Shown piece by piece: positions 1-5,966 of a stretch of 9,219 nt of DNA. The position numbers and the translations under genes are program-made. Source of the DNA: SOKG01 sp964502665 (GTDB lineage: Bacteria > Chloroflexota > Dehalococcoidia > SZUA-161); assembly GCA_964502665.1 (NCBI GenBank), contig CAZCXP010000104.1, positions 1-9,219 of the forward strand, given 5' to 3'. A model generated the notes under the pieces. That model made no database searches. It was not told the DNA's origin and saw only the letters and a list, made by a program, of their open reading frames with translations. The first letter of the stretch is position 1; each line of letters starts with the position of its first letter.

Positions 1-285
1 ATGCAGACTTGCCTTTCTCAATGCCAGCGATCTTCCTGAATCGAACGAAACATCGTATTGTTTAGTCCTAACTTACGCGAAATGGCAAAGGAGCAAGGGG
101 TCACCATTTAGGACAGAAGGTAAAACCTTCGAGAAGACCTTCGCATTAGTCTATTGAGCCTTGCTTGGGTGTCTCCAGCCAAGCTGCCTTGAACCATACT
201 GCGACTTGCTCAACTCTACTCGGTAATATATCATGTGTTCTGACACAGGGCAAAGCCAACTTCAAATCGACGATGAGGATATTGG
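1..285. other. Left-edge region without a convincing gene
   Basis: No recognisable coding sequence or RNA gene is visible. One + frame is open from the left edge to a TGA at 155-157 (about 51 codons, no start in the window). It could be the tail of a gene outside the window, but nothing in it resembles a known family and an opening of this length is not rare by chance. Two small inverted repeats are present (GAAGGT/ACCTTC around 116-130 and GCTTGG/CCAAGC around 168-183), neither with a T-run. The right part should contain the promoter of the ABC exporter. Confidence 0.5.
206..234 (+). promoter_or_regulatory. Possible promoter of the ABC exporter operon
   Basis: TTGCTC (206-211) and TATCAT (229-234) are separated by 17 nt and lie about 50 nt upstream of the ATPase start. 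The -10 matches 5 of 6 consensus positions but the -35 only 3 of 6, so this is a weak call. Confidence 0.3.
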
Positions 286-1212
286 ATGGGTGAAGCTATA
301 AGACTTGAAGCTATCTCCAAGCAACTGGGAGGGCGTGAAATCCTCAAGGGTGTTAGCTTCGCTGTAAAGCAGGGAGATATTTTCGGCTACCTTGGTCCCA
401 ACGGAGCCGGGAAGACCACCACCATCAGGATTCTTCTCGGTTTGCTCAAGCCCACCTCAGGCAGGGCTCATATTCTGGGGGAGGATGTCTCCAAAGACGA
501 AGCTAGAAGGAAGGTTGGCTTTGTCCTGGAGAGCGACGGACTCTATGAAAATAAGACCGCTGAGGAAAATCTGACGTATTACGCCCGAATTTATGAGGTG
601 GCTGAACCTGCAGAAAGAATCGACAGGATTTTAGAATTAGTGAGGCTTCAGGATAGAGCCAAAGACAAGATTGGCACCTATTCCAAGGGGATGAGGCAAA
701 GGTTGGCTTTAGCCAGAGCTATGATACATGACCCGGAGCTACTCGTTCTGGACGAGCCCACTGCTGGAGTTGACCCATCGGGTCAGATAGAGGTGAGAGA
801 GGTCATTCTCAACATGGCTTATAAGGAGGGCAAGGCTATTTTCTTAAGCTCGCACAACCTGGGTGAGGTGCAGAGAATCTGCAACCGCATCGCCCTAATC
901 GACCGTGGTGAGATAAAGCTTTATGGTGAACTGGAGCAACTACGGCGAGAGAGGAGCGTAAATGAGGTGGAGATTGAGACAACTGAAGCCATCGCAGAGC
1001 CTCTCTTTGCTGAACTCAAGAGCCTCTCCCATTTGGGATTGCGGGAGAGGAAGGACAAGAGCCTCACATTCGTTCTCCAAGAAGGGGTAAGGGTCCCCGA
1101 TATAGTGAGCCTTCTCGTTAGGCGGGGAGTAGAGATTGAAGGAGTAAGCAGAAAGGAAGCCTCGCTCGAGGAAATCTATTCTGCCATGCTCAAGGAGGCG
1201 GAGCCATTATGA
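286..1212 (+). CDS. ABC-2 type transporter, ATP-binding protein
   Basis: This is the ATPase subunit of an ABC-2 type exporter (the DrrA/NatA/CcmA-like group), 308 aa, a usual length. Visible motifs: Walker A GPNGAGKTT at residues 37-45; a Q-loop region with Glu at residue 82 (VLESDGLY) in place of the usual Gln; a signature segment YSKGMRQ at 132-138, the divergent form typical of this group; Walker B LLVLDEP at 152-158 followed by the D-loop GVDP; and the switch His190 in LSSH. Residues from about 225 onward form the C-terminal extension seen in many ABC-2 ATPases. The ATG at 286 is preceded by a modest GAGGAT. The stop overlaps the permease start by 4 bp (ATGA), so the two are translationally coupled. 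The substrate cannot be inferred; drugs, lipids or sodium are all handled by relatives. Confidence 0.95.
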   Translation: MGEAIRLEAISKQLGGREILKGVSFAVKQGDIFGYLGPNGAGKTTTIRILLGLLKPTSGRAHILGEDVSKDEARRKVGFVLESDGLYENKTAEENLTYYARIYEVAEPAERIDRILELVRLQDRAKDKIGTYSKGMRQRLALARAMIHDPELLVLDEPTAGVDPSGQIEVREVILNMAYKEGKAIFLSSHNLGEVQRICNRIALIDRGEIKLYGELEQLRRERSVNEVEIETTEAIAEPLFAELKSLSHLGLRERKDKSLTFVLQEGVRVPDIVSLLVRRGVEIEGVSRKEASLEEIYSAMLKEAEPL

Positions 1213-1970
1213 AGGGAATGCCTGTTGTTCTCCAAAGCGATGTAGGGGACATCGTGCATAGCAGGGGATTTCTTATCATTGCTGCTATCATTGGCGTCCT
1301 TACTATTGGGGCGGCAGTAGGCATAACCATCGCTCTCAATAGATGGTTAGCCCCAGGATTAGCTTGGGAGGATGCGAAGCCTCTGTTGGAACTCTTTATG
1401 GGGTTAGCGGTTAACTACATGCCGCTCATAGTTCTATTTACATGCATGGCGACCTGGGCTACTGAGCCCATCGCTAAGGAAAAAGCCAAGGGGCCTATAG
1501 AGTCTCTTCTGGCTACACCATTAACCGCTAAAGCGGTTTGGATAGGGAAGAGCCTAGCCATTTTTCTGCCTGCTTACATCATTGGGCTTATCGCCACAGT
1601 GATAGTTATTCTGGCGATGAACTTTGCTTCTATCCTCCCGGCTACAGGTCACTTCGTCCTCCCGCTGCCGGAGGCACTTACCAGCTTTCTTTTTCTCCCC
1701 CTGCTCATGTTTGCCCTCATTTCGCTAGGGGTTCTTTTCAGCCTGATTACCAACCCTATTATTGGTCAGACCATTGTTATATTTGTTGGGGTAATTCTGC
1801 TGCAGGCAGTGGGGCAGGCTGGGGGACGGATTTGGTGGCTTTTAGCTTCATGGGACTACGCCTTATATAACTTAGCTGGCGCTGCCCTTCTTGGAATAAT
1901 TGCCCTTCACCTCTCTCGCTCCCTCAGTAAGGAAAAGATAATCCTATCGAGTAAAGGGAAATGGGCATAA
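1209..1970 (+). CDS. ABC-2 type transporter, permease subunit
   Basis: This is the membrane partner of the preceding ATPase, 253 aa. About six hydrophobic helices are visible, near residues 21-43, 60-84, 115-138, 157-180, 186-203 and 221-236. Between helices 2 and 3 is the cytoplasmic segment AKEKAKGPIESLLATPL (89-105), which matches the conserved 'EKE.GT.E.LL.TP' coupling region of ABC-2 permeases. It starts on the ATG that overlaps the ATPase stop codon. Because only one six-helix permease is present, the working exporter is probably a homodimer of permeases with two ATPases. The substrate is unknown. No further gene follows on this strand before the converging tRNA-Asn. Confidence 0.9.
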   Translation: MKGMPVVLQSDVGDIVHSRGFLIIAAIIGVLTIGAAVGITIALNRWLAPGLAWEDAKPLLELFMGLAVNYMPLIVLFTCMATWATEPIAKEKAKGPIESLLATPLTAKAVWIGKSLAIFLPAYIIGLIATVIVILAMNFASILPATGHFVLPLPEALTSFLFLPLLMFALISLGVLFSLITNPIIGQTIVIFVGVILLQAVGQAGGRIWWLLASWDYALYNLAGAALLGIIALHLSRSLSKEKIILSSKGKWA

Positions 1971-2004
1971 CAGCTTTTTTGGCTTCCCTATTCAAATAAA
2001 GCTG
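1971..2004 (+). terminator. Weak inverted repeat after the exporter operon
   Basis: CAGCTTT (1971-1977) is complementary to AAAGCTG (1998-2004) and begins immediately after the permease stop codon. The loop of 20 nt is long and there is no proper T-run after the second arm (CTTTAG), so terminator function is doubtful. It is the only candidate before the converging tRNA-Asn gene. Confidence 0.25.
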
Positions 2005-2057
2005 CTTTAGAACCAGAGTTTTACCTTCTATCCAGCACGCTATCCCCAAAATGAAGC

Positions 2058-2132
2058 TGGCTCCCCGAGCAGGATTCGAACCTACAACCTAGCGGTTAAC
2101 AGCCGCCCGCTCTACCGTTGAGCTATCGGGGA
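2058..2132 (-). tRNA. tRNA-Asn (GTT)
   Basis: A complete cloverleaf reads on the - strand from 2132. The acceptor stem TCCCCGA/TCGGGGA has 7 perfect pairs. The D arm is GCTC/GAGC. The anticodon arm is GGCGG-CTGTTAA-CCGCT with anticodon GTT at 2100-2098. The T arm is GTAGG-TTCGAAT-CCTGC. The discriminator is G73 (usual for tRNA-Asn) and the CCA end is templated at 2060-2058. Length is 75 nt including CCA. It stands alone, separated from the Phe-Leu-Gln cluster by a terminator and a small gene. Confidence 0.97.
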
Positions 2133-2196
2133 GCGTTTCTCTCACAGTCTTCACGCTTCAAGATTGCTATACCGTTGTTACGGTTTCGCGCGCTTA

Positions 2197-2225
2197 AGTA
2201 TATCACTGGTGGCTATGTCAATCAA
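2197..2225 (-). promoter_or_regulatory. Promoter of tRNA-Asn
   Basis: On the - strand, TTGATT (2225-2220) and TATACT (2202-2197) are 17 nt apart. The -10 matches 5 of 6 consensus positions and the -35 4 of 6. Expected initiation near 2190 gives a leader of about 58 nt before the mature tRNA 5' end at 2132. That leader contains a small hairpin, ACCGT/ACGGT (2171-2184). An overlapping TTGACA at 2221-2216 is only 13 nt from the -10, too close to serve as -35. Confidence 0.65.
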
Positions 2226-2312
2226 TACCGAGACGGTCAATCGCCACTTTGTCGAGGTTTATCCCGATTGGACCGCTATCGTGGGCAGAAGCTCAGAGAG
2301 CTGCCTTTGGAG

Positions 2313-2801
2313 CTACCGCTGTTCTTCTGCGAGCCTCATCAATTCACGCTTGTCCTCGGTGGGTCTCACTATCTCGTAGTCACCCTGGGCGACGCCTGCT
2401 GTCACATCAAGCGTGACCTTGGCATCGCTGACTACATCCAGCGCCTCGCTTCGGACGGCACCTTGTCCTCCACCTTTGGTGGGATGAAGTTCCGCCTCCA
2501 CGCTTATCCTGGCAATTGTTCTCAGATAGTACCGACTTTCTTTCAGGAATCGTATGCCCAGAGTCGTTAGCAGGATTGTGGGTAAGAGAAGAAGGCCGAA
2601 CACGACATAAGCCACGTCGCGCCTTGGAGAGTCCCTCTTTCCGATGAGTTCGCTCTTGAAGACAGCCACCCCGCTGATCGCGTCGGCTTCGGCTCCCGTC
2701 GGCTCGTATTCATGTACGTACCCGCGCTCATCCAGAAAATCGTGCAAAGACCTCAACAGCCTTCGAGGGGAAGCTACCCTGACATCCCATGTGCTTGGCA
2801 T
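2313..2801 (-). CDS. Small one-helix membrane protein of unknown function
   Basis: I do not recognise the family. With the chosen start it is 162 aa. Residues 1-62 are soluble and charged (RRLLRSLHDFLDERGYVHEY near 14-33). A single strong hydrophobic helix spans about 63-85 (VAYVVFGLLLLPTILLTTLG), flanked by basic residues. A soluble C-terminal domain of roughly 75 residues follows. There is no cleavable signal peptide, so it is a bitopic membrane protein. The frame opens further upstream to an ATG at 2879, but that ATG lies inside the tRNA terminator stem. The ATG at 2799-2801 has GGGAG 7 nt upstream and is preferred. No good promoter is seen, so read-through from the tRNA terminator or a weak promoter is possible. 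The competing + frame (2118-2570) looks like an antisense shadow. Confidence 0.65.
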   Translation of the reverse strand: MPSTWDVRVASPRRLLRSLHDFLDERGYVHEYEPTGAEADAISGVAVFKSELIGKRDSPRRDVAYVVFGLLLLPTILLTTLGIRFLKESRYYLRTIARISVEAELHPTKGGGQGAVRSEALDVVSDAKVTLDVTAGVAQGDYEIVRPTEDKRELMRLAEEQR

Positions 2802-2808
2802 CAAAGGA

Positions 2809-2813
2809 CTCCC
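2809..2813 (-). promoter_or_regulatory. RBS deciding the start of the small membrane protein
   Basis: GGGAG lies 7 nt upstream of the ATG at 2801. It supports this start over the upstream in-frame ATG at 2879, which lies in the terminator hairpin. Confidence 0.5.
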
Positions 2814-2855
2814 GCTTTGGGTGGAATCACTACTGCTGGCTGCTTGCGCAGATGG

Positions 2856-2886
2856 AAAAACACCGTGTCCTTCGACCACGGTGTTT
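2856..2886 (-). terminator. Rho-independent terminator of the tRNA cluster
   Basis: On the - strand AAACACCGTG (2886-2877) pairs perfectly with CACGGTGTTT (2867-2858), a 10-bp stem with a 9-nt loop. The run of T continues to 2856, so the transcript ends in five U residues. It lies 22 nt downstream of the 3' end of tRNA-Gln, exactly where the Phe-Leu-Gln transcript should end. The stem is symmetric, but the T-run exists only in the - direction. Confidence 0.9.
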
Positions 2887-2908
2887 CGAGAAATCTACAC
2901 TGAGTTGG

Positions 2909-2982
2909 TGGCTGCCGAGCCAGGATTCGAACCTGGGCCTAAGGATCCAAAGTCCCGTGTGCTACCGCTACACCACTCGGCA
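2909..2982 (-). tRNA. tRNA-Gln (TTG)
   Basis: Reads on the - strand from 2982. The acceptor stem is TGCCGAG/CTCGGCA with G73 and a templated CCA at 2911-2909. The D arm is GTGT/GCAC. The anticodon loop is CTTTGGA with anticodon TTG at 2950-2948, in stem CGGGA/TCCTT, whose outermost pair is a C-T mismatch. The T arm is CCAGG-TTCGAAT-CCTGG. Length is 74 nt. Only one nucleotide (2983) separates it from the CCA end of tRNA-Leu. It is the last tRNA before the terminator. Confidence 0.95.
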
Positions 2983-2983
2983 C

Positions 2984-3071
2984 TGGTGCCGAAGGCCGGA
3001 CTCGAACCGGCACGGGAGTTGCCCCCCAACAGTTTTTGAGACTGCCGCGTCTGCCATTCCGCCACTTCGGC
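2984..3071 (-). tRNA. tRNA-Leu (CAA)
   Basis: Reads on the - strand from 3071. This is a class II tRNA with a long variable arm. The acceptor stem GCCGAAG/CTTCGGC is followed by A73 and a templated CCA at 2986-2984. The anticodon stem is GCAGT/ACTGT and the loop CTCAAAA, giving anticodon CAA at 3038-3036. The variable arm is TGGGGGGCAACTCCCGT and the T arm GCCGG-TTCGAGT-CCGGC. Length is 88 nt including CCA. It lies between tRNA-Phe (2-nt gap) and tRNA-Gln (1-nt gap). Confidence 0.96.
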
Positions 3072-3073
3072 GG

Positions 3074-3146
3074 TGCCGAGGAGCGGAGTCGAACCGCTGA
3101 CACCTTGATTTTCAGTCAAGTGCTCTACCACCTGAGCTACCTCGGC
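3074..3146 (-). tRNA. tRNA-Phe (GAA)
   Basis: Reads on the - strand from 3146. The acceptor stem is GCCGAGG/CCTCGGC with A73 at 3074. The D arm is GCTC/GAGC. The anticodon arm is CTTGA-CTGAAAA-TCAAG with anticodon GAA at 3113-3111. The T arm is AGCGG-TTCGACT-CCGCT. Length is 73 nt without CCA. Unlike the other three tRNAs here, CCA is not fully encoded: A73 is followed by CC and then G, and that G is nucleotide 1 of tRNA-Leu. The terminal A must therefore be added after processing. It is first in its cluster, about 4 nt after the expected transcription start. Confidence 0.96.
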
Positions 3147-3156
3147 ATCACAGCAG

Positions 3157-3185
3157 ATTCTAGCCCAAGCCCGTATGTGTGTCAA
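3157..3185 (-). promoter_or_regulatory. Promoter of the tRNA-Phe-Leu-Gln cluster
   Basis: On the - strand a perfect TTGACA (3185-3180), a 17-nt spacer and TAGAAT (3162-3157) form a strong sigma-70-type promoter. Initiation near 3150 leaves a leader of only a few nucleotides before tRNA-Phe. The -35 box overlaps the end of surE: the TGA stop (3184-3182) is part of TTGACA. Confidence 0.88.
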
Positions 3186-3985
3186 CCCGGCCTGCTCGGA
3201 GACAGCTCCTGGGACAGCGATGAGCACACCCCTTCGAGCGATGCAAGCTGCTCGTGGCTGGTCAGGTCGTTGTGAAGGGGGGTGATGGAGACTCTCTTGT
3301 GCCTTAATGCCCAGACGTCTGTCCCTTTGTCCTCTCTGGATTGGGGTTCGCCGTGCACAATCCAGTAGTAATCTCTCTTGCCATCGTGGCCCGCTTTGAC
3401 GCCGCCTCTCTTGATAGCGTCGGTATAGCCGCGTTCGCCGAGTTCCGTGATCTCGATCCCCGCAATCTGATCGAGGGGCAGGTTGGGCAGGTTGATGTTC
3501 AGCAGGAACCTCGGAGGCAGTTTGCCGGCGGCAAGCTGCTGGGCGAGGAAAGCGCAGATTCTGCTGGCAACTTCAAAGTGCAGATTGTCGAAGGAAGCTA
3601 CCGAGATGGCGACGGCTGGCAACCCGTAGAAGTAGGCCTGGAAGGCGGCACCCACCGTCCCCGAGATAAGGACGTCGGTGCCCAGGTTTGAACCTTCGTT
3701 GATACCGCAGACCACCAGGTCTATTTTGTCCTTCAGAAGCATCTTGAGGGCAATGATAACGCTGTCGGCAGGAGTGCCTTCCACGACATAGGTCTCGATA
3801 CCGGCCACTACAGGTTTCACCGGTCTCACTCTCAGCGGCTGGTGCAGGGTGACAGAGGTGCCCACCCCGCTCTGCTCCCGGTCTGGGGCGACCACAATTA
3901 CTTCAGCTATGCTTCTGAGTTCCTGGGCAAGCGCCCATAGACCCGGGGCGGCGATGCCGTCATCATTGGTGATGAGAATTCTCAA
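3182..3985 (-). CDS. surE: 5'/3'-nucleotidase SurE
   Basis: SurE is a metal-dependent phosphatase that removes 5' or 3' phosphate from nucleoside monophosphates (and, in some species, short polyphosphate); it is cytosolic. The protein is 267 aa, within the family range. Family motifs are clear: N-terminal ITNDDG with the metal ligands Asp8 and Asp9; APDREQSG (33-40) with Ser39; GTPADSV (70-76); GINEGSNLG (94-102) with Asn96, the fourth metal ligand; and SGTVGAA (108-114). The start codon is TTG at 3985-3983, supported by AAGGAG 8 nt upstream and by the family N-terminus M-R-I-L. It follows panC after 109 nt that contain a strong hairpin, so it may be only partly co-transcribed with the pan genes. 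Its stop codon lies within the -35 box of the tRNA promoter. Confidence 0.97.
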   Translation of the reverse strand: MRILITNDDGIAAPGLWALAQELRSIAEVIVVAPDREQSGVGTSVTLHQPLRVRPVKPVVAGIETYVVEGTPADSVIIALKMLLKDKIDLVVCGINEGSNLGTDVLISGTVGAAFQAYFYGLPAVAISVASFDNLHFEVASRICAFLAQQLAAGKLPPRFLLNINLPNLPLDQIAGIEITELGERGYTDAIKRGGVKAGHDGKRDYYWIVHGEPQSREDKGTDVWALRHKRVSITPLHNDLTSHEQLASLEGVCSSLSQELSPSRPG

Positions 3986-3993
3986 TGGGGAGA

Positions 3994-3999
3994 CTCCTT
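3994..3999 (-). promoter_or_regulatory. Ribosome binding site deciding the TTG start of surE
   Basis: AAGGAG on the - strand lies 8 nt upstream of the TTG codon at 3985. It fixes this non-ATG start, which also gives the expected SurE N-terminus. Confidence 0.8.
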
Positions 4000-4022
4000 C
4001 CAGACTCCCAGTTTACCACAAA

Positions 4023-4054
4023 GGGGATGGGGGAGACAAATCTCCACCACCCCC
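4023..4054 (-). terminator. Strong hairpin between panC and surE (attenuator or terminator)
   Basis: On the - strand GGGGGTGG-T-GGAGA pairs with TCTCC-C-CCATCCCC around a TTTG loop: 13 pairs with one internal mismatch and one G-T wobble. The wobble exists only in - strand RNA; the + strand has A-C there, so the structure favours - transcription. Only TTTG follows, a poor U-run. It could reduce read-through from panC into surE or protect the 3' end of the pan mRNA. Confidence 0.5.
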
Positions 4055-4094
4055 TCAATTGGATCCGGACCGCAGGGGCCGGAGTCTATTGCTT

Positions 4095-4925
4095 TCACAG
4101 CGTCATGCCGTCGATTAGCCTGGTCTTGCCGATCCTAACCGCCAGTGAGACCAGCGCCTGGTCTTCGATGTCCTCAAGCTCCTCCAGCGTTTCGGGATCG
4201 GCAATGCTTACGTAGTCGATGGTAGCCTTGGGCTCGCTCTCGATCAGCGAGGTCATATCCTTGCGGAGTAATTCGGCGCTTCTTTCGCCTTTCCCCCAGA
4301 GCTTTAGAGCACGAGAAAGCGCCCTATAGAGTATCACTGCCGATTCCCTCTCCTCGGGGTCGAGATATACGTTGCGGCTGCTCATGGCCAGCCCATCAAG
4401 CTCCCTCACAGTGGGCACAGCGACGACCTCGACGTCCATGTTGAGGTCGGAGACCATTCTCCTGATCACCACCAGTTGCTGGGCGTCCTTTTGCCCGAAG
4501 TAGGCTCTAGTGGGCTCAACGATGCCAAATAGCTTGGCGACCACCGTGGCCACACCGCGGAAGTGGCCGGGCCGAAAAGCACCCTCCAGCCGCTCGCTGA
4601 TGTTTCCAACCTCCACCCAGGTGCTGGACTGGGGAGGGTAAATCTCTTCGGTATCAGGCATGAAGACTACGTCCGCCTTCTGTTCCCTAAGCAAAGCGAG
4701 GTCTCGCTCGGTGTCGCGAGGATAGCCGGCGAAATCCTCATGGGGGCTGAACTGGGTAGGGTTGACGAAGATGCTGACGGCGACGTTCTTGTTCTCCGCC
4801 CGTGCCCGGCGAACCAGCTCGATGTGTCCCTCGTGCAGGTACCCCATTGTGGGGACGAAGCCCACTGAGCCGCTGAGCTTCCGCCGCCATCTCCTCACTT
4901 CTGCAGTTTCATACAGGACTTTCAT
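4095..4925 (-). CDS. panC: Pantothenate synthetase (pantoate--beta-alanine ligase)
   Basis: PanC joins pantoate and beta-alanine using ATP, via pantoyl adenylate, the last step of pantothenate (vitamin B5) synthesis; it is cytosolic. The protein is 276 aa from ATG 4925, close to the usual 280. The numbers here count from an in-frame TTG at 4931, two codons upstream. Motifs: PTMGYLHEGH (27-36), the HIGH-type ATP site; FVNPTQF (55-61); the FSPHEDF..YPR segment (61-72); GQKDAQQ (146-152); and LAMSSRN (181-187), the KMSKS-equivalent. Neither start has a good Shine-Dalgarno; ATG is preferred because the family usually begins M-K-V. The panB stop lies 17 nt upstream, so translational coupling is likely. 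Confidence 0.97.
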   Translation of the reverse strand: MKVLYETAEVRRWRRKLSGSVGFVPTMGYLHEGHIELVRRARAENKNVAVSIFVNPTQFSPHEDFAGYPRDTERDLALLREQKADVVFMPDTEEIYPPQSSTWVEVGNISERLEGAFRPGHFRGVATVVAKLFGIVEPTRAYFGQKDAQQLVVIRRMVSDLNMDVEVVAVPTVRELDGLAMSSRNVYLDPEERESAVILYRALSRALKLWGKGERSAELLRKDMTSLIESEPKATIDYVSIADPETLEELEDIEDQALVSLAVRIGKTRLIDGMTL

Positions 4926-4942
4926 CGACAAACGTGGTACTT

Positions 4943-5779
4943 CTACGTTGACTTCTCAAGCTCAGCGAGGACGCTCTTGTCCATAGCATAGCTCTGTTTC
5001 TCGGTGGGGAAAGCGCCGGTCTGCACTTCGGCAATGTAGTCGGCAGTAGCGCTCCTGATGATTTCAAATAGTCGCGCATATTGCTTGGCATGTTTGGGAA
5101 CGAAGTCGGTGTAGAGGCCCAAGAGGTCGCTGATTACCTGTACCTGGCCGTCGCAGTACTTGCCAGCGCCGATGCCAATGGTGGGCACGGCGGCTTTCTC
5201 GGTAATGAGTTTGGACAACGGCTCGGGCACACACTCAAGTACAATGGCGAAGGCGCCAGCCTCATCCAGTGCCTTGGCGTCGTTCATCAGGCGAATCGCT
5301 GCTTCCGGGGTCTTGCCCATCACCTTGAATCCCCCAAGCTGGTGTATCGATTGGGGGGTGAGGCCGATATGTCCCATCACGGGGATGCCAGAGGAGACAA
5401 TCCGCTTCACCGTCTCCGCCATATTCTCGCCGCCCTCGAGCTTGACCGCCTGGGCTCCTCCCTCTTGAATGAACCTGGCAGCATTACGCAGGGCATCGTC
5501 AACGCAGACCTGATAGGTCATAAACGGCATGTCGCCCACTACCAGCGCTCGCGTGGTCCCCCTCACCACCGCTTTGGTGTGATGGATCATTTCGTCCATA
5601 GTCACTGGGATGGTTGACTCATAGCCCAAGACTACCATTCCCAGGCTGTCCCCGACCAGTATCAGCGGTATTCCCGCTTCATCAATGAGCTTGGCTGTGG
5701 CGTAATCGTAGGCGGTAAGCATGGCGATCCTCTCGCCCTTCTGCTTCATCTCTCTTATTTGAGTAATGCTAACCCTCAT
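4943..5779 (-). CDS. panB: Ketopantoate hydroxymethyltransferase
   Basis: PanB transfers a hydroxymethyl group from 5,10-methylene-tetrahydrofolate to alpha-ketoisovalerate to make ketopantoate, the first committed step of pantothenate synthesis. Motifs (numbered from the upstream ATG at 5782): MLTAYDY (21-27); VGDSLGM (43-49) with metal ligand Asp45 and Ser46; GDMPF (83-87) with Asp84; KLEGG (114-118) with Lys114 and Glu116; GHIGLTPQ (137-144); LECVP (182-186) with the catalytic Glu183; and GIGAGKYCDGQ (203-213). Length is 278-279 aa, against 264 in E. coli. Two tandem ATGs exist; AGGAGG lies 6 nt before the second (5779) and only 3 nt before the first, so the second is preferred. It is tightly followed by panC and preceded by a 239-nt spacer holding two repeat elements. 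Confidence 0.97.
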   Translation of the reverse strand: MRVSITQIREMKQKGERIAMLTAYDYATAKLIDEAGIPLILVGDSLGMVVLGYESTIPVTMDEMIHHTKAVVRGTTRALVVGDMPFMTYQVCVDDALRNAARFIQEGGAQAVKLEGGENMAETVKRIVSSGIPVMGHIGLTPQSIHQLGGFKVMGKTPEAAIRLMNDAKALDEAGAFAIVLECVPEPLSKLITEKAAVPTIGIGAGKYCDGQVQVISDLLGLYTDFVPKHAKQYARLFEIIRSATADYIAEVQTGAFPTEKQSYAMDKSVLAELEKST

Positions 5780-5785
5780 CATCTC

Positions 5786-5791
5786 CCTCCT
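5786..5791 (-). promoter_or_regulatory. Ribosome binding site of panB
   Basis: A perfect AGGAGG on the - strand, 6 nt upstream of the second of two tandem ATGs (5779). The spacing argues for the second ATG over the first (5782). Confidence 0.75.
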
Positions 5792-5845
5792 CTGCGGACG
5801 TTTAGTAAGAGCAACTCGGTTAACCTGTCATTGTCGCATTTCCAT

Positions 5846-5919
5846 GTCATTGCGAGGAGTGCAGCGACGAAGCAATCCCGAATGATGATGTGAGATTGCT
5901 TCGCTTCGCTCGCAATGAC
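5846..5919. repeat. Imperfect palindromic intergenic repeat (GTCATTGCGAG type)
   Basis: The outer arms GTCATTGCGAG (5846-5856) and CTCGCAATGAC (5909-5919) are exact inverted repeats. The inner arms CGAAGCAATC (5868-5877) and GATTGCTTCG (5894-5903) are also exact, with a 16-nt loop. The arms fold into one long interrupted hairpin of about 74 nt. From memory, this motif occurs in many scattered intergenic copies in Chloroflexota and some other genomes and gives rise to spurious annotated ORFs containing VIASEAKQS or FVAALLAMT. Both strings appear in a frame crossing this element. It carries no gene and is probably a REP/MITE-like non-autonomous repeat. Confidence 0.8.
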
Positions 5920-5933
5920 AACATGAAATTCAT

Positions 5934-5961
5934 CTGCTACAACCCAATCTGACAATGTCAA
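5934..5961 (-). promoter_or_regulatory. Weak candidate internal promoter before panB
   Basis: On the - strand a perfect TTGACA (5961-5956) is followed after 16 nt by TAGCAG (5939-5934), a poor -10 (3 of 6). The -35 overlaps the small inverted repeat TGACA-T-TGTCA (5961-5951). It lies between the two repeat elements in the panD-panB spacer and could give panBC independent expression; confidence is low. Confidence 0.22.
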
Positions 5962-5966
5962 GCTAA

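Noticed and set aside
116..130. GAAGGT-AAA-ACCTTC hairpin in the left region as a terminator
   Set aside because: Six-base stem without a T-run on either strand and not placed at the end of any gene.
2..157. Open + frame at the left edge as the C-terminus of an upstream gene
   Set aside because: About 51 codons without recognisable motifs; an open stretch this long is not improbable by chance. Sequence to the left of the window would decide it.
2118..2570. + strand reading frame of 150 codons opposite the small membrane protein
   Set aside because: It begins inside the tRNA-Asn gene, has no ribosome binding site, and its product has no domain-like pattern. The - frame has a proper transmembrane helix and an RBS.
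2802..2879. N-terminal extension of the small membrane protein to the ATG at 2879
   Set aside because: The start would lie in the stem of the tRNA terminator and the added residues are low-complexity (S/A/Q rich). The ATG at 2801 has an RBS.
2895..3227. 110-codon - strand frame across the three tRNA genes, and + frames 2644-3039, 2789-3100 and 3036-3275
   Set aside because: These read through mature tRNA genes. Strings such as 'RAGSSPAFGTS' and 'PGFEPGPKDP' are the usual products of translating tRNA T arms.
3341..3691. 116-codon + strand frame opposite surE
   Set aside because: Antisense to the conserved core of surE, with no supporting signals.
5081..5617. 178-codon + strand frame opposite panB
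   Set aside because: panB is unmistakable on the - strand. The opposite frame is a codon-bias shadow with no RBS or recognisable domains.
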